Shown: positions 1-8,550, counted from the stretch's first letter. The stretch is DNA of 64,000 nucleotides from Endozoicomonas elysicola (GCF_000710775.1 NZ_JOJP01000001.1:5094027-5158026), one strand, 5' to 3'. A program made the numbers and translations. The notes: generated from the sequence alone by a model not told the origin.

Positions 1-60
1 CATTACCAGTAAGAAGCTTTTCCAACAGTCTCGAAAATAAATCAGGAATAACGTACTGCA
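1..60 (+). other. Upstream edge, probable 3' end of a preceding gene
   Basis: Sixty bases before the response-regulator ATG. One frame stops at 10-12 and another at 38-40, so an upstream gene may end here. RegA/RoxR-type regulators are usually preceded by their sensor kinase (RegB/RoxS), but too little sequence is present to recognise it. No terminator is visible, which fits read-through from an upstream partner gene. Confidence 0.3.
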
Positions 61-642
61 ATGAGTATCAAGGCAACCTCCGGGCAGCCTGTCATTTTGA
101 TTGTCGATGATGACCTGACCTTTCTACACACTCTCGCAACCTCATTCAGAAAGCGGGGTTTCACTCCAATCACAGCTGATACCAGCTTTAAGGCTACAAG
201 CCTGCAACAACAGCACAGGCCAGACCATGCTGTTGTTGATTTGAAAATTGGCAGTGAGAGTGGCCTCAGACTTATTCCATTATTGCGTGACGTTAATCCA
301 AAAATTGAGATTATTGTACTAACAGGCTATGCCAGCATTGCTACAGCCGTCAGTGCCATCAGACTGGGGGCCAAAGACTATCTCTGTAAACCGGTAGACA
401 CCTTACAAATACTCGCAGCCCTTAGCATGAAACAGAAACAAACTTCACCTGAGCACCCATCGGAGCGTGAGTTGTGCCCATCCATTCCCGAACAAAGGAT
501 GCCGGTTTATCAGCTGGAGTGGGAGTATCTGCAGAAAGTACTTCTTGAGCACAATGGCAATATATCTGCAGCAGCCCGTAGCCTGGGCATGCACCGCAGA
601 ACACTTCAGCGAAAACTCAATAAACGGTCAGGTTCTCGCTGA
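61..642 (+). CDS. regA: Response regulator of the RegA/PrrA/RoxR redox family
   Basis: 193-residue two-component response regulator. Residues 10-120 form the receiver domain: acidic pocket D16-D17, probable phosphoacceptor D60 in AVVDLKIGSESG, T88 and K110-P111. The C-terminus (about 152-193) is a Fis-type helix-turn-helix with SAAARSLGMHRRTLQRKL, the signature of RegA/PrrA/ActR/RoxR. There is no AAA+ domain, so it is not NtrC-like. Family members work with a membrane kinase RegB/RoxS and control respiratory and redox genes, including cyanide-insensitive oxidases in Pseudomonas. The partner kinase should lie just outside the window. A MITE begins six bases after the stop codon. Family assignment is firm; the regulon is not visible here. 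Confidence 0.88.
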   Translation: MSIKATSGQPVILIVDDDLTFLHTLATSFRKRGFTPITADTSFKATSLQQQHRPDHAVVDLKIGSESGLRLIPLLRDVNPKIEIIVLTGYASIATAVSAIRLGAKDYLCKPVDTLQILAALSMKQKQTSPEHPSERELCPSIPEQRMPVYQLEWEYLQKVLLEHNGNISAAARSLGMHRRTLQRKLNKRSGSR

Positions 643-647
643 GAACA

Positions 648-914
648 TTAGGGTCTGTTGACATAAGGTTTCTTTCTCAGCTCAAGCCAGAATGCTTCTG
701 ACCAGGCGCAAGAACGCAGGAATACCCATGTCTTTCAAGTTCTTGCAACGACGGCAGAAGCATTCTGGCTTGAGCCCTACGGGTGGTTCGTAAAGCCGCC
801 TTCCAGCTTCGTTGAACCGGTTTGATGTAGAATCACTACACTTGCACCCGTTCGCCTCGTGGAAAGCGGCTTTACGAACCACTGAGCTTGGAACCTTATG
901 TCAACAGATCCTAA
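648..914. repeat. MITE-like fold-back element with 23-bp terminal inverted repeats
   Basis: The ends 648-670 and 892-914 are inverted repeats (TTAGGgTCTGTTGACATAAG and its complement) matching at 22 of 23 positions. Inside are two long perfect inverted repeats: 681-700 with 755-774 (20 bp) and 783-799 with 866-882 (17 bp), so each strand can fold into two hairpins closed by the terminal repeat. No transposase is encoded. This is the structure of a non-autonomous miniature inverted-repeat element that would be mobilised by a transposase elsewhere. Confidence 0.85.
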
Positions 915-1758
915 GTATTATTGCCTCACTCCCACGAATGCCATTACGATTGTTCGTTTTATGTGCAGCGACCAGTCGTTTCCTGTGAATAGCCCATTTT
1001 TTCGTAACTCTTTTTTGCGTAACCCGTTCTTACGCAAGAATCGTCAAATACTCTCACTGATGGGGCTGCTCAGTATTACCTCTATCTTTGGGAGCACGCT
1101 TGTCACTACACTGGCTATCACCTGGCAAGATACCCTTAACTCTCTATCCACCAGCCATTGGGTCTGGCTCTTTGCCATTAGCGCCCTGACTATGGCCCTG
1201 GCTCTGACACCATCAACATTGATTGCTCTCATTAGTGGCTATTTTCTGGGGTGGAGCGCTTTTTTCTATATAGTCATTTCATATCCGATTGCCTCTGGCA
1301 TCGGTTATATGGTCGGGAAAACGCTGGATCATGGGAAGCTGATGAGCACATTACCCTCTGAATCCAGAATTCATCGGATTCTTAACGAACTGAGCCATCA
1401 ACATCAGTGGCCACTGGTCATTCTGACCCGTATATCCCCTATTCTGCCTTTCTCACTGATGAATCTTGTTCTGCCTGCTATAGGCATCCGCCTGCATACC
1501 TTTCTGCTGGCTGGCTTTATTGGCATGCTGCCCAGAACGCTGTTTGCCCTGTGGGCAGGTATGCAGGCAAGGGATTTGATCGCTTTACTCGAAAACCCGA
1601 CACAGGGTAATCTGTCGGTCATTTTCATGATTGTCGTCTCAATCATTTCCATTGGTGGCTTGCTGTATCTTGCCCAAAGAGCATCATCAGCTGTTCTTTT
1701 TATAAGAGAGACGGGAGAAGCCGGAATAAAAAGCAGGGAGAGAAAGAAATATGGCTGA
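898..1758 (+). CDS. TVP38/TMEM64 (SNARE-associated domain) membrane protein
   Basis: 286 residues with about six hydrophobic segments. The central part (LTPSTLIALISGYFLGW, then ISYPIASGIGYMVGK, then LTRISPILPFSLMNLVLP) matches the TVP38/TMEM64 or DedA-like domain, a family linked to lipid scrambling or membrane homeostasis whose bacterial substrate is mostly unknown. The first in-frame ATG (898) lies inside the right terminal repeat of the upstream MITE, with GGAA 6 bases before it; ATG 961 or ATG 1060 are alternatives, and residues 1-50 look unlike the rest. The stop codon overlaps the start of the following NYN gene, suggesting translational coupling. Family is fairly sure, start uncertain. 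Confidence 0.75.
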   Translation: MSTDPKYYCLTPTNAITIVRFMCSDQSFPVNSPFFRNSFLRNPFLRKNRQILSLMGLLSITSIFGSTLVTTLAITWQDTLNSLSTSHWVWLFAISALTMALALTPSTLIALISGYFLGWSAFFYIVISYPIASGIGYMVGKTLDHGKLMSTLPSESRIHRILNELSHQHQWPLVILTRISPILPFSLMNLVLPAIGIRLHTFLLAGFIGMLPRTLFALWAGMQARDLIALLENPTQGNLSVIFMIVVSIISIGGLLYLAQRASSAVLFIRETGEAGIKSRERKKYG

Positions 1759-2242
1759 GAAGCGTGTTGCGCTGTTTGTTGATGTACAAAACATCTATTA
1801 CACCACCCGACAGGCCTATGGTAGCCATTTTGATTACAACGCATTCTGGGCTCAAGTGACGGCCGGTAGAAAGGTGACCAAAGCCATTGCCTATGCCATT
1901 GACCGAGGGGACCCGAAACAACAGCAGTTTCAAACGATTCTCAGAGCTATTGGCTTTGACGTTAAATTGAAACCTTATATTCAGCGCAGTGATGGCACTT
2001 CGAAAGGCGATTGGGATGTTGGTATAACCCTGGACGTGATGAGTTGGGCACCTCAGGTTGATGTGGTTACCCTCGTTTCTGGTGATGGTGATTTTGACCT
2101 GCTGCTACAGAGGGTTCAGAAGGATTTTGGCACCGATACAGAGGTTTATGGTGTAGAACCGCTCACTGCGTCTTCCCTGATTCATTCTGCCAACCACTTT
2201 TTCCCCATATCCAATGACTTATTATTACCCATCAAGAAGTAA
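1751..2242 (+). CDS. NYN domain protein (LabA/DUF88 family), putative RNase
   Basis: 163 residues forming one NYN domain of the PIN-like nuclease superfamily. The metal-binding acidic residues are present: D11 and N14 in FVDVQN, D87/D89 and D95 in GDWDVGITLD, D112 and D114 in VSGDGDF. Families of this type are predicted or shown to be single-strand RNA nucleases (LabA, MARF1, Zc3h12a folds). The ATG overlaps the end of the TVP38-like gene by 8 bases, so the two are probably co-translated. The RNA target cannot be told from the sequence. All expected acidic residues are kept, so it is probably active. Confidence 0.82.
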   Translation: MAEKRVALFVDVQNIYYTTRQAYGSHFDYNAFWAQVTAGRKVTKAIAYAIDRGDPKQQQFQTILRAIGFDVKLKPYIQRSDGTSKGDWDVGITLDVMSWAPQVDVVTLVSGDGDFDLLLQRVQKDFGTDTEVYGVEPLTASSLIHSANHFFPISNDLLLPIKK

Positions 2243-2598
2243 AAAAACGATCATATTAAATGAATAAATATCATATAAATCAATAAATTAATTTCATCAA
2301 CAATACTCCACTTTTATGACAACGCTCTGTTCATAATTTGTCCTACATTTAGTTTCAAACAAACTCGATAAAATCTTTGACATCCCTTCGGACAGCTATT
2401 AGAGTTCCTATTGGCCATTATTGAGAAGAACGAAAAATCGTATCGCTTTTTGAGTACTTCCAGATCGTCACACCACTTCTTAGTTTAAGTTATGCTGCTT
2501 TGATTGCTTTACTCTTAAATAGAAATATGAAGATGTGACTACACATTGGCTTAACGCGTGTATAACGCATTTTTATAGAAATATTCAGGAGACATTGC
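2243..2598 (+). promoter_or_regulatory. AT-rich leader upstream of the cold-shock gene
   Basis: 356 bases without a gene. A possible promoter has TTGACA at 2377-2382 and a weak -10 (TAGAGT) 17 bases downstream. This would give a 5' untranslated leader of nearly 200 bases, as is known for cspA-type messages whose leader acts as a thermosensor. A Shine-Dalgarno AGGAGA is at 2588-2593. Promoter and leader are inferred, not shown. Confidence 0.35.
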
Positions 2599-2808
2599 AT
2601 GTCTAAATCGACCGGAACGGTAAAGTGGTTCAGTGAAGAGAAAGGCTTTGGCTTTATCGCTCAGGACAACGGTGGTCCAGACGTATTCGTTCACTTCCGT
2701 GCCATCACTGGTGACGGCTTCAAAACTCTCGCTGAAGGTCAAGCTGTGACCTTTGACGTTGAGCAGGGTCAGAAAGGCCTTCAAGCTGCCAACGTAGAGA
2801 AAGCTTAA
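2599..2808 (+). CDS. Cold-shock protein, CspA family
   Basis: 69-residue single cold-shock domain. The RNA-binding motifs RNP1 (KGFGFI) and RNP2 (VFVHF) are both intact, and the N-terminus has the usual [14 protein letters not shown] context. Family members bind single-stranded RNA and DNA and act as RNA chaperones or antiterminators. AGGAGA sits 5 bases before the ATG. The gene stands alone between a long AT-rich leader and its own terminator, so it is monocistronic. Which Csp paralogue it is (cold-inducible or constitutive) cannot be decided. Confidence 0.95.
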   Translation: MSKSTGTVKWFSEEKGFGFIAQDNGGPDVFVHFRAITGDGFKTLAEGQAVTFDVEQGQKGLQAANVEKA

Positions 2809-2833
2809 GCTTTTCCCGTTAACGGGAAAACAG

Positions 2834-2864
2834 AAAAAGAGCGCTAGAAGCGCTCTTTTTTTTT
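2834..2864 (+). terminator. Intrinsic terminator of the cold-shock gene
   Basis: GC-rich stem GAGCGC (2839-2844) pairs with GCGCTC (2850-2855) around a 5-base loop and is followed by nine T residues. Placed 30 bases after the csp stop codon. Confidence 0.9.
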
Positions 2865-3427
2865 CCCTTCTTATCCAGCATTATAAATCAATCGACAAAG
2901 AACTGATTATTAAAACTCAGTCATACATCAAGACTCTCCCGTGCATTTTTTTCAACACTCTGCTTTTCAGCATTCAATAAACTGATACATGTAGCCCCTG
3001 AAGCATTATTTCTCGAGTGCAATACCAATCAAATTTTCTAACCCCGTCATGGGGCATGATGTCCTGTACAGAAAGGCAACGCGAAGGGATGAGTCATAGC
3101 CGAAACTATGGCGAGGAGGTTCAACGTAGAACTTCTATTCAGATTACCTGCACAACAGGGGATTAATAAAACGCTATTGGTATAAGACACCTGCCAACCG
3201 TTTGACTGATAGATAAAATCATCTATTTTTTTAGCAGCGACTCGCTTTACTCCCTTTAACTTTTGCCAATTGCTCTGTTAAGAAACTTCGGGAAACCTGA
3301 TCTTCAAGAAATCAGAAGATAGCTTACACCCACAACATACAAATGTTGCGGCATTGGCTTTTTCAACATCCCGTATCTGAGCAGAGCACGGAAACTGATA
3401 AGTTTCTTTTCTGGCTGGAGCCTGATC
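2865..3427. other. Gene-free stretch holding a small palindromic repeat
   Basis: 563 bases between the csp terminator and the next gene. It contains the repeat at 3020-3186, listed separately, flanked by AT-rich sequence. No convincing ORF or RNA gene was found. Confidence 0.6.
3020..3186. repeat. MITE-like repeat with TTATACCAAT-type ends (copy 1)
   Basis: Begins AATACCAATCAAATTTTCTAA and ends GCTATTGGTATAAG, so the outer ATACCAAT (3022-3029) and ATTGGTAT (3176-3183) are inverted. It is related in its ends to 28619-28783 and, more weakly, 12687-12836. About 165 bp, non-coding, intergenic; it looks like a small dispersed non-autonomous element. Confidence 0.6.
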
Positions 3428-3958
3428 ATGAAAACTCCGAACACCTGTGTTGCTGTCTACAAAACCCACCACGCTGCAGATGATGCCGTTAAAAGGCTGC
3501 AAAAAGCTGGTTTTGAAATGAAAAAGATATCAGTGATTGGCAATGACTATCATACAGAAGAACATGTTGTTGGTTACTACAACATCGGCGACCGGATGAA
3601 AGCCTGGGGTAAAATGGGCGCTTTCTGGGGAGGGCTTTGGGGTATTCTTTTTGGTGCCGCTTTTTTTGTAATTCCCGGAGTAGGCCCAATGGTGGTTGCA
3701 GGCCCCTTGGTATCAGCCATTGTCGGAGGGCTTGAAGGCGCTGTTATTGTAGGTGGACTATCAGCCTTGGGCGCAGGCTTGGCCAGCATGGGTATTCCCA
3801 AAAACAGCATTGTGCGTTATGAAGAGTCGCTGTCTGCTGGCAGTTTCCTGCTGCTCTATAACGGCACAGAAGAAGATGTCGCTTCTGCAGCAAAAATCTT
3901 ACTGGAAAACACAGACCATGATGGCGTAGAGACTCATAATAAATCCGATGCTGAATAA
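3428..3958 (+). CDS. Glycine-rich membrane stress-type protein (YflT/DUF1269-like)
   Basis: 176 residues. The N-terminus (1-45) has the VAVYKTHHAADDAVKRLQKAGFEMKKISVIG pattern, split here by domain, of general-stress proteins resembling YflT/GsiB-neighbour families. Residues 55-125 are a glycine- and alanine-rich hydrophobic hairpin (FWGGLWGILFGAAFFVIPG, then IVGGLEGAVIVGGLSALGAG). The C-terminus returns to a soluble fold. Such proteins are common near stress genes, but no biochemical role is established. Start ATG follows GGAG at 3417-3420, 7 bases upstream. It stands alone, convergent with modC. Family placement is moderate, function unknown. Confidence 0.65.
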   Translation: MKTPNTCVAVYKTHHAADDAVKRLQKAGFEMKKISVIGNDYHTEEHVVGYYNIGDRMKAWGKMGAFWGGLWGILFGAAFFVIPGVGPMVVAGPLVSAIVGGLEGAVIVGGLSALGAGLASMGIPKNSIVRYEESLSAGSFLLLYNGTEEDVASAAKILLENTDHDGVETHNKSDAE

Positions 3959-4032
3959 CAGCATTTAAACGACAACTATTCGATTATTCAGCCATTGCAT
4001 GTGCAAATGCAGTGGTTGAAGACAGGTGTTCA

Positions 4033-5106
4033 TTAAATAACATCCAGACAAGATCCTTTAAAATGGGCAAAAACTTTTTGCCCCTCAGCCAGATTTAATA
4101 CCCCTATTGCTCTTCTGGTAACCAGCGCCAGTAACGTCTGCCCTTCTGCCTCCATAAACAGCATGACATTTTTGGAATCAAGCTCCTGTATGGCTCGAAT
4201 GTTTGTCGCTACTCGATTCTGAACACTTGTGCAGTGGATTTCTTCCACAACAATGCTCACTTCCTGAGCAGGTAATATCACTCTCAGATCTGTTCCCCGT
4301 TTTGCTGCTATTTGATTCACCAATAGCTTCTGTTGACCAAACAACAGCTCTGTAAATCCATATTTGTGATCATGACTTCCCACCTGAACTTCCAGGATCG
4401 ACAGTGCACAATCATCCCTGGTTAATAAAGAACCTGGCCGGCTGAGTAATTGACGACACTCTCCACGGGATAAAACCTGTCCCTGATCAATCAGCACCAG
4501 TTTATCAGCTAGCCGTGCAACCTCTTCACGCGCATGACTTACCATAATAACCGGTATTCCGAAGTGCTGATGGATATTTCTCAAGCAGGGAAGAATTCTT
4601 GTTTTTGATGACCAGTCCAAAGAAGCCAGGGGTTCATCCATTAATAGAAGGCGGGGCCCACTTAACAGGGTTCGAGCAATAGCAACTCGTTGCTTTTCTC
4701 CTCCGGAAAGCTTATCAACGGCTCGTCCAAGTAAATGCTCAATATCAAGCTGTTCAATGACCTCTGATAATGATGGCATGTTGACATCAGACCTAGTCCG
4801 CTTCAGCGCAAACTGGAGGTTTTCCATAACGTCCAAATGGGGAAACAACCTAGCTTCCTGAAATATATAGCCAATGCCTCGCTGCTCCGGTGGAACCCAT
4901 ATCCCCTTTTCGGAATCCTGCCAGACTTCATCATTGAACTGAACCAATCCCCGCGCATGAGTTTCCAAACCGGCAATGGTTCGCAAAAGTGATGTTTTAC
5001 CACAACCAGAGCGCCCCATAATGGCCCAGGTGGTATCGGTATCCAGTAACTCATTAACACTAAGAACAAAGCGATCCCGGGGAAGCTGAATATCAATTCT
5101 TAGCAT
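4033..5106 (-). CDS. modC: Molybdate ABC transporter ATP-binding protein ModC
   Basis: 357 residues. The ATPase domain (1-230) has Walker A GRSGCGKTS (about 31-39), signature LSGGEKQRVAIART, Walker B LLLMDEP and the switch histidine in VSHAREE. The C-terminal part (about 290-357) carries a molybdate/tungstate-binding MOP-like domain, which is typical for ModC and separates it from other importer ATPases. It powers molybdate uptake with ModB and ModA. Its ATG overlaps the modB stop codon (TAATG arrangement), so it is translationally coupled and is the last gene of the operon. Confidence 0.93.
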   Translation of the reverse strand: MLRIDIQLPRDRFVLSVNELLDTDTTWAIMGRSGCGKTSLLRTIAGLETHARGLVQFNDEVWQDSEKGIWVPPEQRGIGYIFQEARLFPHLDVMENLQFALKRTRSDVNMPSLSEVIEQLDIEHLLGRAVDKLSGGEKQRVAIARTLLSGPRLLLMDEPLASLDWSSKTRILPCLRNIHQHFGIPVIMVSHAREEVARLADKLVLIDQGQVLSRGECRQLLSRPGSLLTRDDCALSILEVQVGSHDHKYGFTELLFGQQKLLVNQIAAKRGTDLRVILPAQEVSIVVEEIHCTSVQNRVATNIRAIQELDSKNVMLFMEAEGQTLLALVTRRAIGVLNLAEGQKVFAHFKGSCLDVI

Positions 5107-5798
5107 TAACTACGACCAGGGTTTGATTTAAGGGGTAATTGAGCCACGGGCTTACGGTCAAGACTGTAAAGGGTAATCAAAAGCATCATGGCAAATACCA
5201 AAAGTCCTGCCGCAATCTGATGGGCTTCAGTAAACTGCTGTGATTCCACGGCATCAAACAAGGCAATAGACAGTACCTGAGTTTCTCCAGGAATATTGCC
5301 ACCAATCATAAGAACCACACCAAACTCCCCGATGGTATGGGCAAACCCCATACAGGCGGCCAGAATCATTGCCCTTCGGGTGCAGGGAAGCACCACATTA
5401 AAGAAACGATCCATTCGCCCGGCTCCCATCATCGCTGCGGCCTCAAGAAGGCCTTTGTCCAACTGCTCAAACGCCCGCTGCAGTGGTTGCACCACAAATG
5501 GCATGGAACAGAGAACAGAAGCAACCACCAATCCGGTAAAACTGAATGCCAGCGTTGTGCCAGTGAGAGAAAGCCAGGCCTGCCCAACCGCATGGTTAGG
5601 GGAGAAGAACAAAAGCAGATAGAAGCCAAGGACAGTAGGCGGCAATACCATTGGCAGACCAACCAGAGCTTCCAGTACAGGCCTCAGCCGACTCTGCATG
5701 TTAGCCAGACCCCATGCCATGGGAATCGCCAGCAGCATCAGAATAATGGTGGTAATGGTTGCTAGCTTCAGCGTTACCCAGACAGCGGTGAGCAGCAT
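5106..5798 (-). CDS. modB: Molybdate ABC transporter permease ModB
   Basis: 230 residues, about five membrane helices. The EAA-type loop that contacts the ATPase is visible (LLEAAAMMGAGRMDRFFNVVLP), followed by the family motif AHTIGEFGVVLMIGGNIPG typical of ModB. The ATG directly abuts the modA stop, and its own stop overlaps the modC start, so modABC are tightly coupled. It forms the membrane channel for molybdate. Length is normal for the family. Confidence 0.94.
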   Translation of the reverse strand: MLLTAVWVTLKLATITTIILMLLAIPMAWGLANMQSRLRPVLEALVGLPMVLPPTVLGFYLLLFFSPNHAVGQAWLSLTGTTLAFSFTGLVVASVLCSMPFVVQPLQRAFEQLDKGLLEAAAMMGAGRMDRFFNVVLPCTRRAMILAACMGFAHTIGEFGVVLMIGGNIPGETQVLSIALFDAVESQQFTEAHQIAAGLLVFAMMLLITLYSLDRKPVAQLPLKSNPGRS

Positions 5799-6617
5799 TC
5801 AGAGCGCTTCCCTTCGATTTTCGAAAGTTGTTTTAGCATTCAACTCGGCTATTTTTGTTGATACGGCGAGATAGCCCTGTTTAGCAATGATCTTCTGAAC
5901 CGGCGGCGACAAAATAAACGCCACAAACTCCCTTGCCACTTCAGGCTGGCGAGTCCGATTCAAGATAACCAGATCCTGCCGAATCGGATCATACAATGTT
6001 GCAGGAATCGCAAAAATATGACCATCGTTGTCTTTATGATCAACCAGCTGTGCTTTCGCCACCAGCCCTGCAGGAATATTTCCACTGGCCACAAACTGCC
6101 AGGTCTGCTGGATGCTGGCTCCCTGAACCAAGCGGGACCTGAGCGATGACCAGAAACCCAGTTTTTCCAGAACCTGCTGTGCCGCCAAACCATAGGGTGC
6201 CGTTGCCGGATTGGCAATGGCCAGACGTCCCTCGTAGACAGCCAGATCCTCCAGTGTCATGGTGTTATTTTTCCCATCCTTTCCGGAAAAACCAGGACTC
6301 CATAGTACCAGCTCTCCCAGGGCATAAGGATGTCGGCTATCTCTAAGTGTCAGCCCTTTTTTTTCCAGCAGTTCAGGCCGAAGACTGTCTGCTGACAGAA
6401 AGACATCGAAAGGCGCACCATTGGTGATCTGGTTATACAGCACACCGGTAGATGCTGAGGAGATCAGCAACCGGTGTCCGGTTTCTGCTTCAAACGCCTT
6501 TGCCAGCACTTCCAGCGACGGTTTGAAGTTTGCCGCAACGGCCACTTTCAGTTCTTCTGCGTAGACCGATGCCCCCAGAAAAGAGAGGACAAACGCTAAA
6601 AATAATGTTCTTAACAT
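5799..6617 (-). CDS. modA: Periplasmic molybdate-binding protein ModA
   Basis: 272 residues from the ATG at 6617, which begins a clear signal peptide (MLRTLFLAFVLSFLGASVYA). A longer reading frame to a TTG at 6656 exists but adds residues before the signal. The mature part starts EELKVAVAANF and contains SSASTGVLYNQITNGAPFDV (here the oxyanion-contacting serines) and the ATAPYG motif of ModA. It captures molybdate or tungstate in the periplasm and passes it to ModB. It lies between moaE and modB in one operon. Confidence 0.93.
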   Translation of the reverse strand: MLRTLFLAFVLSFLGASVYAEELKVAVAANFKPSLEVLAKAFEAETGHRLLISSASTGVLYNQITNGAPFDVFLSADSLRPELLEKKGLTLRDSRHPYALGELVLWSPGFSGKDGKNNTMTLEDLAVYEGRLAIANPATAPYGLAAQQVLEKLGFWSSLRSRLVQGASIQQTWQFVASGNIPAGLVAKAQLVDHKDNDGHIFAIPATLYDPIRQDLVILNRTRQPEVAREFVAFILSPPVQKIIAKQGYLAVSTKIAELNAKTTFENRREAL

Positions 6618-6652
6618 GAAGCAGCCGTTGTTTAAGAGTTCACTTTCAGAGG

Positions 6653-7096
6653 TCAAAGCCAGCGATCAGCCGCTTCCTGGTCAGACTCACGCTCATCCAC
6701 CCAGCGATCACCCTCTGGAGTCGTTTCCTTCTTCCAGAACGGAGCACGGGTTTTCAGGTAATCCATAATAAACTCACAGGCCGCAAACGCTTCTTTACGA
6801 TGGGCACTGACGACGCCAACAAAGACTATTCTGTCCCCGGGATGCATTTGCCCTATGCGATGAATAACCCGAACCACCTGAAGCTCCCAACGCTCCATGG
6901 CCTCATCAATAATTTCCTGCAGGGCTTTTTCCGTCATCCCCGGATAATGCTCCAGAAACAGGCCACCAACCTCATCCCCAAGGTTCATGTCCCGAACCGT
7001 GCCGGTAAAGGTAACAATGGCTCCTGATGACTTATTCCCTTCCAGACGCTCATATTCATGGCCGAGGTTAAAGTCTTCTACTTGAATGGAAATCAA
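6653..7096 (-). CDS. moaE: Molybdopterin synthase catalytic subunit MoaE
   Basis: About 147 residues. Conserved parts include the GAIVTFTGTVRD loop, LEHYPGM, HRIGQMHPGD, and the catalytic-lysine region SAHRKEAF and FWKKE. It transfers sulfur from MoaD thiocarboxylate to precursor Z to make molybdopterin. The start is unusual: no ATG is available, and a TTG at 7096 (giving ISIQVEDFN) with AGGA about 9 bases upstream fits the family N-terminus. The open frame continues upstream only through a repeat. Unlike the other moa genes here, it is separated from its neighbour moaD by that repeat. Confidence 0.9.
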   Translation of the reverse strand: MISIQVEDFNLGHEYERLEGNKSSGAIVTFTGTVRDMNLGDEVGGLFLEHYPGMTEKALQEIIDEAMERWELQVVRVIHRIGQMHPGDRIVFVGVVSAHRKEAFAACEFIMDYLKTRAPFWKKETTPEGDRWVDERESDQEAADRWL

Positions 7097-7121
7097 GGCT
7101 CTAATCCTGTTTGTGCTTTGG

Positions 7122-7213
7122 ACCACAAAGACACAGAGGCACAAAAAAAAAGCTTTTCCTCGCTCCCACGATCCTCCATGGGAACGGGAACAAGGCTTTG
7201 TGCCTTAGTGGTT
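7122..7213. repeat. ACCACAAAG-type palindromic repeat with a nested REP-like hairpin
   Basis: Starts ACCACAAAGACACAGAGGCAC and ends CTTTGTGCCTTAGTGGTT, forming a long imperfect hairpin with AAAAGCTTTT in the arm. A second palindrome, CTCCCACGATCCTCCATGGGAACG at 7162-7185, sits inside it and resembles the REP-like GTTCCCACG family found near 38-40 kb. It lies inside the molybdopterin operon between moaD and moaE. Confidence 0.7.
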
Positions 7214-7223
7214 CAAATAAGAA

Positions 7224-7475
7224 TCACCCCCCGGTGACTGGAGGAAAAAATGCCACTTCATCGCCTGAGTTCAGAGTGACATCCTTGCGAGTCATATTCT
7301 GGTTGATAGCAACCAGTGTACGATCACTCATCATCACCTCACGCCACGCTTCACCTTTTTCAGCCAGCTGGCTTTTTAATTCGGAGAGTAAAGTTGAATA
7401 CTCTCCCTCTTCCAGAGACAGCTGCTCGCAGTTCAGTTGTTCGCGAAAGCTGGCAAAGAACAGTACTTTAATCAT
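7224..7475 (-). CDS. moaD: Molybdopterin synthase sulfur carrier subunit MoaD
   Basis: 83-residue ubiquitin-like protein ending in the obligatory Gly-Gly (FFPPVTGG), which is adenylated by MoeB and converted to a thiocarboxylate. N-terminus [13 protein letters not shown] is typical. The ATG overlaps the last codons of moaC by 4 bases, so the two are coupled. Length matches the family. Confidence 0.95.
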   Translation of the reverse strand: MIKVLFFASFREQLNCEQLSLEEGEYSTLLSELKSQLAEKGEAWREVMMSDRTLVAINQNMTRKDVTLNSGDEVAFFPPVTGG

Positions 7476-7987
7476 GCTGCACCGCCTGACAAAGACGTCT
7501 CCTGACCATGAATGTAATGACCACTTCGACCACCACTCTTTTCCAGAACGCGAATGCCTTCAATATGCATCTCTTTGTCCGCGGCCTTGCACATATCATA
7601 GATAGTCAGAGCGGCAACCGATGCCGCCGTCAGTGCTTCAATCTCAACGCCCGTTTTTCCACTGAGGCGACAGCAGGTTTCGATACGAATCCTTGAATGC
7701 TCGTCTTCAAGCTGAAACTCAACACCGATAAAGTTCAGCATTAATGGGTGACAAAGCGGCACCAGTTGACTGCACTGCTTTGCTGCCTGAATCCCGGCAA
7801 TTCTGGCCACTGCAAGCACATCCCCCTTTTTCAGGCCATTGTCTTTTACCAGTGCCAGCGTCTCAGGAGCCATGTAGATGTAGCCTTCAGCTCGAGCTTC
7901 ACGACGAGTGATGTCTTTCTCACCAACATCAACCATGCTGGCCTTACCATCACTGTTAATATGAGTAAGGGACTCTGATTGAGACAC
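7472..7987 (-). CDS. moaC: Cyclic pyranopterin monophosphate synthase MoaC
   Basis: 171 residues from a GTG at 7987; this gives [11 protein letters not shown], matching the MSQLTHIN-type start of other MoaC proteins, with AAGGCGGG about 7 bases upstream. A TTG two codons earlier is less likely. Family motifs present: [18 protein letters not shown], the CHPL active-site region ([10 protein letters not shown]), and the [13 protein letters not shown] segment. With MoaA it converts GTP to precursor Z. It overlaps both moaB and moaD. No moaA is in the window. Confidence 0.94.
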   Translation of the reverse strand: MSQSESLTHINSDGKASMVDVGEKDITRREARAEGYIYMAPETLALVKDNGLKKGDVLAVARIAGIQAAKQCSQLVPLCHPLMLNFIGVEFQLEDEHSRIRIETCCRLSGKTGVEIEALTAASVAALTIYDMCKAADKEMHIEGIRVLEKSGGRSGHYIHGQETSLSGGAA

Positions 7988-7989
7988 GA

Positions 7990-8526
7990 TCAACCCGCCT
8001 TTTTCAGTTGTTCAACAAAGTTGCATGGACGGTGCTGACTGTTCAGCTGATCCTTGATAATGCCTTCCCAGGCTGTCTTACAGGCATTATTAGAGCCTGG
8101 CATTACAAAAATAACCGTTCCATTAGCCATACCGGCGACGGTACGGGACTGAATAGTCGATGTTTTAATCTGCTCATAAGAAAGCTGTCTGAACAGTTCA
8201 CCATAGCCATCAATCTGTTTATCAAAAATAGGCAATAAGGCTTCCGGCGTACTATCCCTGCCAGCAAAGCCAGTACCACCGGTAACAAGCACTGCCTGCA
8301 CACACTTTGGAGCTCCTGCATCACTGGCAATCCAACGGGATACCACTTCCCGGATCTTGTAGATGTCGTCTTTCACAATGGCTTTATCCACCAGCGTGTG
8401 CCCTGCGGCAGTCAGGCTATCAACCAGCAGGTGACCCGATGTATCGTTTTCTTCGGTACGGGTATCCGATACCGTCAGCACCGCAATGTTTACAGGAATA
8501 AACTCATCAAACTGATTATGAGCCAT
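7990..8526 (-). CDS. moaB: Molybdenum cofactor biosynthesis protein MoaB
   Basis: 178 residues of the MoaB/MogA fold. Visible motifs: AVLTVSDTR at the N-terminus, the substrate-binding [15 protein letters not shown], and [17 protein letters not shown] near the C-terminus. It belongs to the molybdopterin adenylyltransferase superfamily; the exact step differs between MoaB and MogA and cannot be settled here. GGGAGCGAG precedes the ATG. It is the second gene of the mob/moa/mod run, and its stop overlaps the moaC start region. Confidence 0.93.
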   Translation of the reverse strand: MAHNQFDEFIPVNIAVLTVSDTRTEENDTSGHLLVDSLTAAGHTLVDKAIVKDDIYKIREVVSRWIASDAGAPKCVQAVLVTGGTGFAGRDSTPEALLPIFDKQIDGYGELFRQLSYEQIKTSTIQSRTVAGMANGTVIFVMPGSNNACKTAWEGIIKDQLNSQHRPCNFVEQLKKAG

Positions 8527-8550
8527 GGATATTCTCGCTCCCGTCTATTT

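Noticed and set aside
7111-7605. 164-codon plus-strand ORF
   Set aside because: It lies opposite moaD and moaC, which are strongly supported, and includes repeat sequence.
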